From Staphylospora marina (GTDB lineage: Bacteria > Bacillota > Bacilli > Thermoactinomycetales > Thermoactinomycetaceae): a stretch of 64,000 bases of DNA. The notes below the pieces were generated by a model, which worked only from the letters and a program-made list of their open reading frames with translations, searched no databases and had not been told where the DNA came from. The position numbers were made by a program, and so were the translations under genes. The DNA lies in the NCBI RefSeq assembly GCF_003856495.1, contig NZ_CP034118.1:1958182-2022181 (forward strand). The letters run 5' to 3'. Of this stretch, positions 1 to 7,217 are shown piece by piece (the first letter of the stretch is position 1; the number at the start of each line of letters is the position of its first letter).

Positions 1-745
1 GCAAAAACACATGCCCTTCCGACATGGCCGACTCCTTGAGCACGTACATCACGGCCGCCCGATAGCGTTCCGGCGCATTTTCGGCCATTCCCTGTGCACG
101 GGCGATCTCATCCGCCCGGCGAAAACCGATGCCTTCCACTTCGTCGATCAGTCGGTACGGATTTTCCTTCACGAGATCAATGGTCTCATGTTTGTAAAGC
201 TGAATGATCCGCATGGCGAGTGCGGGACCGATGCCGAATCCGTACAGGAACACCATGGCTTCTTCCAGCGCGTGATTTTCCCGGAGCCGGTCGGCGATTT
301 TCTCCGCTTTCGCCTTGGAGATCCCCTTGATGCGGGTCAGCACGTCCGGATTCCGCGAAATCATGACCAACGCATCGGTTCCGAGGTGATCCACGATCTT
401 TTCCGCCGTTTTTTTGCCCACTCCCTCAAACAGTCCGCCCGACAGATACCGAATGATCGCTTCCCTTGTTTTCGGCGTCTCCCGTTCCACCCGGTGCGCA
501 TGAAATTGGCGTCCGAAACGCGGATGTTCCCTCCACTCGCCGTAGCAGACATACATCTCCTCTTCATGCGGCCGGAGCATGTTGCCGACCACGGTGATCT
601 CCGGATCCGCCTCTTCCGATGATTCATTGACGCGCATCAGAAACACGCCGTATCCGTTTTCTTCGTTGTAGAAGATCTCCTGCGAAAACGTTCCTTTGAC
701 GAAGCAGTCCCCGAAAAGCTCCAATTGGGTTTGGCTCACCGTCAT
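1..745 (-). CDS. recD2: RecD2-type ATP-dependent DNA helicase, N-terminal part (runs off the left edge)
   Basis: The first 248 codons of an open frame that leaves the window match the N-terminus of the RecD2/YrrC family, a 5'-3' SF1B helicase used in repair and fork maintenance. Visible parts are an OB-like start (FVKGTFSQEIFYNEENGYGV) and helix-hairpin-helix repeats (GLFEGVGKKTAEKIVDHLG, then ITRIKGIS-like and VEGIGFRRADEIA). The helicase motifs lie outside the window. Start: ATG at 745 has a GGGG tract about 9 nt upstream; an in-frame ATG at 754 is possible but would abut that tract. It lies downstream of iscS and an unknown gene on the same strand, as in the Bacillus iscS-trmU-recD2 cluster but without trmU. 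Identity is confident; the rest of the protein cannot be assessed. Confidence 0.9.
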   Translation of the reverse strand, partial: MTVSQTQLELFGDCFVKGTFSQEIFYNEENGYGVFLMRVNESSEEADPEITVVGNMLRPHEEEMYVCYGEWREHPRFGRQFHAHRVERETPKTREAIIRYLSGGLFEGVGKKTAEKIVDHLGTDALVMISRNPDVLTRIKGISKAKAEKIADRLRENHALEEAMVFLYGFGIGPALAMRIIQLYKHETIDLVKENPYRLIDEVEGIGFRRADEIARAQGMAENAPERYRAAVMYVLKESAMSEGHVFL

Positions 746-772
746 ATCGACCATCCCCGCTTTTCCGTCTTT

Positions 773-942
773 GAAAAAATGACCTCTTTTGAAGAGGAGA
801 GCTTGTTGACAAAGGCGCACGGGCGCCGGCACTGTTCCCCGGCCGATTTCGCGGCTTGCGCGAAGCCCGTGTGCAGGAAACAGTGGCGGCGGACAAAAAG
901 GGTTGTCAACATCCCCACCTCTTGAGAAGAGGTCATTCTTTC
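773..942. repeat. 170-bp imperfect palindromic element between recD2 and the upstream unknown gene
   Basis: Two arms of about 40 bp (773-812 and 903-942) are inverted copies. They share GAAA-A/G-AATGACCTCTT at the outer ends and TTGTCAACA towards the inside. Weaker pairing continues inwards (ACTGTTCC against GGAAACAGT), and the centre holds a small hairpin TTCGCG-GCTTG-CGCGAA. The stop codon of the upstream gene (933-935) lies inside the right arm. It looks like a MITE-type insertion or a large hairpin processing or attenuation site. No target-site duplication is obvious and no second copy was found in the window. Confidence 0.6.
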
Positions 943-1448
943 CAACCGGACAAATCTTCTCTCATTTCTCCCAACAATACTTCGGCGGCGCATTGGGCCG
1001 AGCAGAAACGACGTTGTTCTCCCCGTGAATCCCAGTGCATCCGCTCGGGATCGCGGGGATTGAACTCATGCTCGCAGCAGTCGCACCGGCTCATTTGCGG
1101 GAGCTGACTGAGTCCTCTTTCCAAATGAGCCCGTTTTCCTTCGTCAAGGCCCAGCATTTCCGAGATGTATCGAACGATCGACGGCTTGTCCGAAAAATAC
1201 AGGGGGTCTTCTTTGGCATAGGCGGTGGGACTCCACCACACCCAACGTCCGTCGGACAAGTGCGTCACATGGAAATCATCCTTGACGGCCAAAGACGCTT
1301 CCTCCAGGCGTTCAAAGGAGGGAAAGCCCAACTCCGCGGCAAGGTTGTCCATCAGCGCCCGGTCGATCTCTTCGAGCATTTGCTTCCAATTGATTTGATC
1401 CAGCTCTTCTTCCCAGTCTTCCATCTGCTTCCACAAGTTTTCAGCCAA
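933..1448 (-). CDS. Unknown conserved-looking protein with two Cys pairs
   Basis: A 171-residue acidic protein whose family I do not recognise. The N-terminal half is rich in Trp and acidic residues (NLWKQMEDWEEELDQ). The C-terminal half carries CDCCEHEF and, about 25 residues later, RRFCSAQCAAE, a pattern consistent with a small zinc-binding knuckle. The gene starts 14 nt downstream of the iscS stop, after a GAGAGA ribosome-binding site, and is followed by recD2. It therefore occupies the slot where Bacillus relatives keep trmU. No function is assigned; a link to sulfur or metal chemistry would rest on position only. Its last codon is inside the palindromic element, so the C-terminus may have been set by that insertion. 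Confidence 0.7.
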   Translation of the reverse strand: MAENLWKQMEDWEEELDQINWKQMLEEIDRALMDNLAAELGFPSFERLEEASLAVKDDFHVTHLSDGRWVWWSPTAYAKEDPLYFSDKPSIVRYISEMLGLDEGKRAHLERGLSQLPQMSRCDCCEHEFNPRDPERMHWDSRGEQRRFCSAQCAAEVLLGEMREDLSGWKE

Positions 1449-1462
1449 CGCATCTCTCTCCT

Positions 1463-2608
1463 TTATCCGGATTGGCCCACGGTTTGCAAAATCCGTGCGA
1501 TGAGGGAAGCTGCTTCCTTCATTTGCCCTTCGGTGTTTCCGTATCCGAAACTGAACCTCAGGGAGGAGCGCAGAATCTCTTCCTCCACCCCCATGGCATC
1601 AAGGACGTGAGACACCTGAAGCGTGCCGGACGTGCAAGCGGAACCGCTGGAGCAGGCGACTCCTTCCAGGTCCAGATTCATCAGCATCGTTTCCGCGTCC
1701 GCTCCCGGAAAGCCCAGGTTCAGGATGTGGGGAAGGAAATGTTCCGGGTTTCCGTTAATGACGAACGGAACATTCAGGCGTCTGAGTTCATTCAGCAGGG
1801 TGTTTCGGAGCGCGAGGCAATGCCTGCGATGTTCTTCCCGCTCGATCGTGGCCAGCTCCGCCGCTTTTCCGAAGCCGACGATCCCGGCCACGTTCTCGGT
1901 CCCCGGTCGGATTTTCCGTTCCTGTTGACCGCCGAACGCCCGCGGAAAGATCTTGGCCTTCGGGGCAATGTACAGAGCTCCCGCGCCTTTCGGGCCGTTG
2001 ATCTTGTGGCCGGACACGGTCAACAAATCCACCGGAAGGCCGGAAACATCCAATTCCTCCATTCCCAACGCCTGGACGGCATCCGTATGAAACAGGATGC
2101 CTCTTTGGCGGGCCCATTCTCCGATTTCGCGCACCGGCTGCAGCGTGCCGGTTTCGTTGTTTCCGTACATCACGGAGATCAAACCGGTGCGGTCGGTAAC
2201 CGCCCGTTTCAATTCATCCGGGTCCACCCTGCCCGTCCGGTCCACCGGCAGATAGGTCACGTCAAACCCGATGCGCTCCAAATGTCGACACGCATCCAAC
2301 ACCGCGTGATGCTCGATCCGGGTCGTGATGACGTGATTTTTTCCTTCCCGAAGCCGGGCGGTGGCGCCCCCGACGATTGCCAGGTTGTCGGCTTCCGTTC
2401 CGCCGCTCGTGAAATACACCCGGGACGGATCCGCCCCGATGGCTCTCGCCACTTGTTCTCTCGCCCGGTCCAAACCGTTTCTGGCTTCCCTTCCGTATTG
2501 ATGAATGCTGGAGGGATTTCCGAAAACGCCGTCCAAATAGGGAAGCATCGCTTCCCGGACTTCCGGCCGCAGCGGAGTGGTGGCGGCGTGATCCAGATAG
2601 ATGGCCAT
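1463..2608 (-). CDS. iscS: Cysteine desulfurase (IscS/NifS family, YrvO-like)
   Basis: A 381-residue PLP enzyme that removes sulfur from cysteine as a persulfide, for tRNA thiolation and Fe-S assembly. The sequence begins with the family hallmark YLDHAATTPL, carries the PLP lysine in SGHKINGPKG and has the mobile catalytic-Cys loop SSGSACTSG near residue 320. The ATG at 2608 is chosen because an AAGGTGAG ribosome-binding site sits just upstream; the open frame extends 22 codons further without support. It follows cymR on the same strand with a 40-nt gap, the conserved cymR-iscS pairing. In relatives this paralogue works with TrmU on 2-thiouridine, but no trmU is present here. Confidence 0.95.
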   Translation of the reverse strand: MAIYLDHAATTPLRPEVREAMLPYLDGVFGNPSSIHQYGREARNGLDRAREQVARAIGADPSRVYFTSGGTEADNLAIVGGATARLREGKNHVITTRIEHHAVLDACRHLERIGFDVTYLPVDRTGRVDPDELKRAVTDRTGLISVMYGNNETGTLQPVREIGEWARQRGILFHTDAVQALGMEELDVSGLPVDLLTVSGHKINGPKGAGALYIAPKAKIFPRAFGGQQERKIRPGTENVAGIVGFGKAAELATIEREEHRRHCLALRNTLLNELRRLNVPFVINGNPEHFLPHILNLGFPGADAETMLMNLDLEGVACSSGSACTSGTLQVSHVLDAMGVEEEILRSSLRFSFGYGNTEGQMKEAASLIARILQTVGQSG

Positions 2609-2648
2609 CCAAATCTCACCTTCCGGATGATTGCTCGATTGCAATAAA

Positions 2649-3068
2649 TCAGATGTAGAACATGTAATGGTCATTCTGTCCGTCTCGGGAATAATGGATC
2701 AGGCTGGACAACGTCGTGGAGTCCAGTTCTTTCGCGATGGCGTCGCGGATTCGTTTCCACAGGTCTCTCCGCCCCGGATCTTCCTCTTCCGTGAACTCCA
2801 CCGGGCTGATGGGACCTTCCAAAACGCGGATGATGTCGCCGGCCGTGATTTCATCCGGCGGTTTCGCCAGTTTGTATCCGCCGTATGCCCCCCGGACACT
2901 GCGGACCAGGCCGGCATTGCGAAGCGGTGCGATCAGCTGTTCCAGATAATGTTCGGACAAATCATGCCGTTCGGCCACGCTCTTCAGAGGAATCGGTCCC
3001 TTCCCGTAATGGGAAGCCAGATCCATCATGATCGTCAGGCCGTACCGTCCCTTTGTCGATATTTTCAA
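2649..3068 (-). CDS. cymR: Rrf2-family transcriptional regulator, CymR-like
   Basis: About 139 residues with the Rrf2 winged-helix start KISTKGRYGLTIM and the recognition segment RSVRGAYGGYKLA. Rrf2 members that carry Fe-S clusters have three Cys in the middle; none is present here, which fits CymR, the cysteine-metabolism repressor that senses through CysK. The start is taken as TTG at 3068: GGGGTGA lies five bases upstream and translation begins at KISTKGRYG, the usual family start. A GTG nine bases further out is the alternative. Its 5' end overlaps the 3' end of the membrane-protein gene upstream by about 107 bp. iscS follows, probably in the same transcript. Confidence 0.9.
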   Translation of the reverse strand: MKISTKGRYGLTIMMDLASHYGKGPIPLKSVAERHDLSEHYLEQLIAPLRNAGLVRSVRGAYGGYKLAKPPDEITAGDIIRVLEGPISPVEFTEEEDPGRRDLWKRIRDAIAKELDSTTLSSLIHYSRDGQNDHYMFYI

Positions 3069-3702
3069 GTCTGTCACCCCGTTTCAGCCAATTCCCCCAC
3101 ACCCGGTCAAACAACCGGATCGATGCTTGCATGAGCGGGCCCGTGAAGACACAAAAAAAGAGGGTTCCGATATGTATGGGCCCACCCAGCAGCCAACCGG
3201 CACACAAAACTGTCATTTCCATTATAGTACGAACTCTGCCGATCGACCACCCGCTCAGGCGGGAGAGCTCCAGCGTCAAGCCGTCCCTCGGTCCCGCTCC
3301 CACTTTCGGTGCGATGTACATCCCGACCCCCGCGGCAATCAGGAGCAGACCGATGAAAAACAATCCCCAACGCCCGACAAGACTCTCCGGATCCGGCACC
3401 AGTTCCATCCACATGATCGCATCGACGAACGGACCGACGAACAGCATGTTGCCCAATGTTCCCCAACGTGGCCACTCCCGGGTGAGCAGGCACGTCAACC
3501 CGACGATCAGGATGCCGACGACGGTCATCCAAAAGCCGATGGTCAGCCCCAGCACCATGGACAGACCGATGTGAAGGGTATCCCAAGGGGCCACTCCGAG
3601 GTCCGCCTTGACGGTACATACGATTCCCCATGAGAGAATCCACAATCCCGCAAAGAAAAAAACTGCCTGTTTGGCCAAATGAACAGAGGTCTTTCCGTTC
3701 AT
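2962..3702 (-). CDS. YczE/YitT-like integral membrane protein
   Basis: A 246-residue membrane protein of the YczE type. Hydrophobic helices include VFFFAGLWILSWGIVCTVKA, a second around GFWMTVVGILIVGL and a third around GLFFIGLLLIAAGVGMYIAP. The family loops DLGVAPWDTL and VGAGPRDGLTL are present. Bacillus YczE has been linked to sfp/surfactin expression, but the general molecular role is unknown. The ATG at 3702 has AAAGGAC nine bases upstream. The last ~37 residues are hydrophilic and charged (GTDSSEERGRTA) and are read from DNA that also encodes the first ~36 codons of cymR, so this tail may be a recent read-through extension. Confidence 0.8.
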   Translation of the reverse strand: MNGKTSVHLAKQAVFFFAGLWILSWGIVCTVKADLGVAPWDTLHIGLSMVLGLTIGFWMTVVGILIVGLTCLLTREWPRWGTLGNMLFVGPFVDAIMWMELVPDPESLVGRWGLFFIGLLLIAAGVGMYIAPKVGAGPRDGLTLELSRLSGWSIGRVRTIMEMTVLCAGWLLGGPIHIGTLFFCVFTGPLMQASIRLFDRVWGNWLKRGDRLENIDKGTVRPDDHDGSGFPLREGTDSSEERGRTA

Positions 3703-3879
3703 GATTGTCTGTCCTTTCCGATGTTCCGTCAGATTTACTCTTTTCCGGAAAAAGATTTTCCTGTTCCTCTTTGGAAAGTGTACCACAGCTTGGCCGGCTT
3801 CGCGCGACATGTTTTCCTGTTATGATATGATGGAGACCGAAATGAAGAATTCTGATCGGGAAAGGATGAACAGGGAACG

Positions 3880-5199
3880 ATGGACCTGTTTGAATACGGC
3901 GCCAGCTTGGAACGAAGCCGCCGGGAACCCCTTGCCTCCCGGATGCGCCCCACCCGACTGGACGAAGTGGTGGGTCAACGGCATCTGATCGGCCCGGGAA
4001 AACTGCTTCGCCGGATGATCGAAGCTGACCGGCTCACTCCGATGATTCTGCACGGACCGCCCGGAACCGGGAAAACCACGCTGGCCCACGTGATCGCCTC
4101 ATGCACCAAGGCGCGTTTTGAGCAGCTCAATGCGGTGACGGCCGGCGTTCCCGATCTTCGCCGGGTGATCGCGGAGGCAAAAGAAGCCCTCCATTTATAC
4201 GGCACCCGGACCGTCCTGTTTGTCGACGAAATCCACCGTTTCAACAAGGCGCAACAAGACGCCCTGCTTCCCCATGTGGAAAACGGGACCGTCATCCTGA
4301 TCGGCGCCACCACCGAAAATCCGTCATTTGAGGTCAACAAGGCCCTGTTGTCCCGCTCCAGGGTGTTCCGGCTCCAACCCTTGTCCGCGGAAGACCTGCG
4401 ACTCCTGTTGGAGCGGGCGTTGTCCGACAGGGAAAAAGGATTGGGAGAATGGGACGTTCGCGTGGATGAAGAAGCGATGGACCATTTGGTCCGCGTTTCC
4501 GGCGGGGATGCCAGGGTGGCACTTGCCGGCCTCGAACTGGCCGTATTGACCACCTCCCCCGGGCCGGACGGAATCCGGCACATCACCCTGGAAGTGGCCG
4601 AACAATCGGCACAAAAGCGGGTGATCCGCTATGACAAGAGCGGGGATCAACACTATGATGCGATTTCCGCCTTCATCAAAAGCATGCGGGGCTCCGATCC
4701 CGATGCGGCCGTCTATTGGTTGGCCAAAATGCTTCAGGCCGGGGAAGACCCGCGGTTCATCGCCCGCAGGGTGTTCATCCACGCCGCCGAAGACGTGGGA
4801 ATGGCCGATCCCCGTGCTTTGTTGATCGCATCCGCCGCAGCTCACGCCGTTGATTTCGTCGGCATGCCGGAGGCACAGATTCCGCTGGCCCAAGCGGTCA
4901 TCTACATCGCCACCGCTCCGAAAAGCAACTCGGTCGTCAAAGCCATCGGAGAGGCCAACGCCTGCGTGGAGTCGGAAACCACCGGGGAAGTCCCGCCGCA
5001 CTTGCGGGATGCGCATTATGCCGGAGCCCGGGAAGCGGGGCACGGCAAAGGGTACCTTTACCCTCACGACTTTCCCCGCGGGTGGGTCAACCAAGAGTAT
5101 CTGCCGGAGGAACATCGGGGCAAACGGTTTTATCACCCGTCGCCGCACGGTTATGAACGGAAACTCACCGAATTCCTTCGCTGGATGAAGGAAGAATAG
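3880..5199 (+). CDS. rarA: Replication-associated recombination ATPase RarA (MgsA/YrvN)
   Basis: A 439-residue AAA+ ATPase of the clamp-loader-like RarA/MgsA family, which acts at stalled forks. Seen in order: N-terminal MRPTRLDEVVGQ, Walker A HGPPGTGKTTLA near residue 58, Walker B VLFVDEIHRFNK near 110, sensor 1 GATTENPSFEVN and the C-terminal tetramerisation region AFIKSMRGSDPDAA with HAAEDVGMADP. Length equals that of bacterial homologues. It is transcribed divergently from the yczE-cymR-iscS group, as in Bacillus where rarA and cymR are neighbours. The start ATG at 3880 is preceded by AGGGAACG. Confidence 0.96.
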   Translation: MDLFEYGASLERSRREPLASRMRPTRLDEVVGQRHLIGPGKLLRRMIEADRLTPMILHGPPGTGKTTLAHVIASCTKARFEQLNAVTAGVPDLRRVIAEAKEALHLYGTRTVLFVDEIHRFNKAQQDALLPHVENGTVILIGATTENPSFEVNKALLSRSRVFRLQPLSAEDLRLLLERALSDREKGLGEWDVRVDEEAMDHLVRVSGGDARVALAGLELAVLTTSPGPDGIRHITLEVAEQSAQKRVIRYDKSGDQHYDAISAFIKSMRGSDPDAAVYWLAKMLQAGEDPRFIARRVFIHAAEDVGMADPRALLIASAAAHAVDFVGMPEAQIPLAQAVIYIATAPKSNSVVKAIGEANACVESETTGEVPPHLRDAHYAGAREAGHGKGYLYPHDFPRGWVNQEYLPEEHRGKRFYHPSPHGYERKLTEFLRWMKEE

Positions 5200-5351
5200 A
5201 CCCGCGAATTCAACCCGGCAGCCTTGATGCGCACCCGGAACGCGGGAAACGGATCCGATTCTTTTGTCCCGCCATGGCCCTCGCACATGAAACGCACTTT
5301 CGGCGGACATATTAACGAGTGGATGTTCAGTCTCGAAAGGAGTTGTGCGAT

Positions 5352-6002
5352 GTGCCTATGAGAACGCAAGGACAGCCGGAAAACCAAACGCTCAACCCGA
5401 ATGTTTCCTCCCCGCAACTGAACCACGGGGCGCATGAAATCCACGATGTGCGCGAAGTGCTCACCTGTGCGGTCAACATCGCGGACCAATATTTGATGCT
5501 GATCTCCCAAGCTCAGGATCCGGAATTGCGCGACATCCTGACCCGGCAACGCCAATTCATGATTCAGGAATACAACACGCTGGTGGAGTGCTTCCGCACC
5601 GGTCAAGATCCTTCCACCCCGACCGGATCTTATGAAATGAAGCAAGGCAACAACGTGGAATACGGGAACGGGCAAATGCAATCCGTGGCTCCGGCCGCTT
5701 CGCCGAATGAGATCGACGACCGGAGAATCTCGTCCCAAGCCTTGGGATTGATGAAATCCTCCGCGCTCGCCAAGACGAAAGCCGCCTGCGAAGTGACCAA
5801 CCCGGTGGTTCGCCGCGTTCTCGCGGACAGCGCGCCCAACTGCGTCGAAATGGCATATGAACTGTTCCTGTACCAAAACAAACGCGGCTATTACCCGGTT
5901 CAGCAACTTCCGCAAGATCAAGCCATCCAGTTGCTGAACTCCTTCCAACCGGCATCCGATGCTTCCGTTCCGGGAGCTCCCCAAACCAACCACATGCAAT
6001 AA
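5352..6002 (+). CDS. CotF-like spore coat protein
   Basis: About 217 residues of CotF-type coat protein: a hydrophilic start (RTQGQPENQTLNPNVSSPQL), a CotF segment HEIHDVREVLTCAVNIADQY with QAQDPELRDIL, and a C-terminal YELFLYQNKRGYYPV tail. The protein is expected in the spore coat. AGGAG at 5338-5342 is nine bases before a GTG at 5352 and about 15 before the ATG at 5358, so GTG is preferred. A three-codon frame (ATG TGC CTA TGA, 5350-5361) overlaps both. A sequence reminiscent of a late sporulation -10 (CATATTA) lies near 5310. A terminator follows directly. Confidence 0.8.
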   Translation: MPMRTQGQPENQTLNPNVSSPQLNHGAHEIHDVREVLTCAVNIADQYLMLISQAQDPELRDILTRQRQFMIQEYNTLVECFRTGQDPSTPTGSYEMKQGNNVEYGNGQMQSVAPAASPNEIDDRRISSQALGLMKSSALAKTKAACEVTNPVVRRVLADSAPNCVEMAYELFLYQNKRGYYPVQQLPQDQAIQLLNSFQPASDASVPGAPQTNHMQ

Positions 6003-6008
6003 CGATGA

Positions 6009-6044
6009 GAAGCCCGTCGAAAGTCGATCGACGGGCTTCCTTTT
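6009..6044 (+). terminator. Rho-independent terminator of the cotF-like gene
   Basis: GAAGCCCGTCGA (6009-6020) pairs perfectly with TCGACGGGCTTC (6028-6039) over a 7-nt loop and is followed by CTTTT. It begins seven bases after the stop codon. Confidence 0.88.
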
Positions 6045-6046
6045 GA

Positions 6047-6077
6047 AGCAAAAAAGCGACCTTCGCGGAGAAGTCGC
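6047..6077 (-). terminator. Terminator of the HAD nucleotidase gene
   Basis: Read on the minus strand, GCGAC-TTC and GAA-G-GTCGC form a stem around TCCGC, followed by six T. It lies about 55 bases past the stop of the gene that ends at 6132. Confidence 0.7.
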
Positions 6078-6131
6078 CTGAAAGATCTTCGGTATCACCA
6101 CGGAACCGAAATATGCGACCGTGGAACCGTC

Positions 6132-6704
6132 CTAGGTTTTGGCCATTCTCGACTCCAGCAGGTCATACACTTCACGCCAGTCATGAATGCGGGGAAGCGG
6201 CCAGGGGATGTCCCGGTTGTAAACGGCGTCGACGACCACCGTGGGAATGCCGTTTCTGTACAGGTTCGCCAGGTGTTCGGGGGCATCTTCGAAAAAGAGT
6301 TCCACTCCCGCTTCACGGGCTTTCTTCGCTTTGTCGAACGCATTCATCACCAGGTTTTTCCCGTCGTACGGAAAACCGTGCCGTTTCAGCCAATCCCGGG
6401 TCACCCGTTCGACTTTCCCGATCGCGGGTCTGGCGGTGATGAAAAACACTTCATGCCCTTTGGCCACCAGGTCGGAGAGCACTTCCGGCGCATGTGGAAG
6501 CGGAACCCCGAGGGAATAAATCTCCGCTTCCAGCTTCCTCCACAATTTGCGACCTTCTTGCCGCGTCAGTCCGTACGCGTTGTCCAGATGAAATTCGGTC
6601 ACGTCTTCCGCGCGAACGTTTTTTCCGAGCTCTCTGTTGTACACTTCCACCGCGGCCCGATGGGTATCTTTGACCGTACCGTCAATGTCCACACCGAGTC
6701 TCAT
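6132..6704 (-). CDS. HAD-superfamily hydrolase, NT5C/YqfW-like putative nucleotidase
   Basis: A 190-residue haloacid-dehalogenase-fold phosphatase. Motif I is LGVDIDGTV at the N-terminus with both catalytic Asp. Motif II is FFITARP around residue 92, and the C-terminal acidic motif is LFFEDAPEH around 137. The family includes 5'(3')-deoxyribonucleotidases, so a nucleoside monophosphate phosphatase role is likely but the substrate is not proven. The ATG at 6704 follows GGAAGGCGATG. It appears monocistronic, with its own terminator and the 6S RNA gene upstream on the same strand. Confidence 0.82.
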   Translation of the reverse strand: MRLGVDIDGTVKDTHRAAVEVYNRELGKNVRAEDVTEFHLDNAYGLTRQEGRKLWRKLEAEIYSLGVPLPHAPEVLSDLVAKGHEVFFITARPAIGKVERVTRDWLKRHGFPYDGKNLVMNAFDKAKKAREAGVELFFEDAPEHLANLYRNGIPTVVVDAVYNRDIPWPLPRIHDWREVYDLLESRMAKT

Positions 6705-6802
6705 GAGTCATCGCCTTCCCGTTTCCGGTCACCGACCGACCGAAGGTGACCGCATGATTCACCCATTACATTCCCCAACCCGACCGCTCTTTACGCATAA
6801 AA

Positions 6803-7003
6803 AAAAGAAGCCCCGTTATGCCGTGCTCCTCTGGTTTTGAACCTGCTCTCAGCAGGTGGGTGCCCTGCATCCGAATTCACGGGTCCGCCATCCACCGCGT
6901 GGATTCGCGCGGCTTCCGCTCCCCCGGATGACCCGGACTCCCGATCAATGGGTGTTGGCTCAAAACTTCAAGGTCGTCACGCACATCGCAGGACTCCTTT
7001 GTT
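6803..7003 (-). ncRNA. ssrS: 6S RNA
   Basis: The minus-strand transcript can fold into one long closed hairpin. Its 5' end AGTCCTGCGATGTGC pairs (with G-U pairs) with the 3' end GCACGGCATAACGGGGCT. Family signatures are GAGCCAACA in the 5' half and, in the 3' half, a stem-loop ACCTGC-TGAGA-GCAGGT flanked by GGCACCC and TCAAAACC. The long central bulge of 6S RNA fits the middle part. The transcript ends in GGGGCTTC plus seven T. Bacillus carries bsrA next to aspS, and aspS is the second gene upstream here. 6S RNA binds the housekeeping RNA polymerase as a promoter mimic. Ends are approximate. Confidence 0.85.
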
Positions 7004-7009
7004 AAGCTC

Positions 7010-7038
7010 ATGTTACCAAAAGCAGAAGAGAAGATCAA
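7010..7038 (-). promoter_or_regulatory. SigA-type promoter of 6S RNA
   Basis: On the minus strand, -35 TTGATC (7033-7038) and -10 TAACAT (7010-7015) are separated by exactly 17 bp. The predicted start falls at about 7003, just before the 6S RNA 5' end. Confidence 0.65.
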
Positions 7039-7133
7039 GCGGAAATATCATTCTCCAGGAAAATGATTCCACAAAAGAATCCGAAAGGAAGTTTCCGGAC
7101 GGCCGAACCGGCCCGTTTCACGTCAATATCGGC

Positions 7134-7153
7134 GACAAAATTTATATTTTGTC
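7134..7153. promoter_or_regulatory. Perfect 20-bp AT-rich palindrome, operator candidate
   Basis: GACAAAAT-TTAT-ATTTTGTC is an uninterrupted inverted repeat with 8-bp arms. It lies between the 6S RNA promoter and the 3' end of the MarR-GNAT gene. The size and dyad form suit a MarR- or TetR-type operator, but no promoter is visibly overlapped by it. The rest of 7039-7217 holds nothing I recognise. Confidence 0.4.
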
Positions 7154-7217
7154 ACGGAAAAGAATATCCCCGGGAACAATCGAGACGATTGGAATGAACC
7201 CCCTGGAAGAATCCCCC

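Noticed and set aside
742-993. A minus-strand frame through the palindrome at 773-942
   Set aside because: The frame is formed by the inverted repeat itself and overlaps both neighbouring genes.
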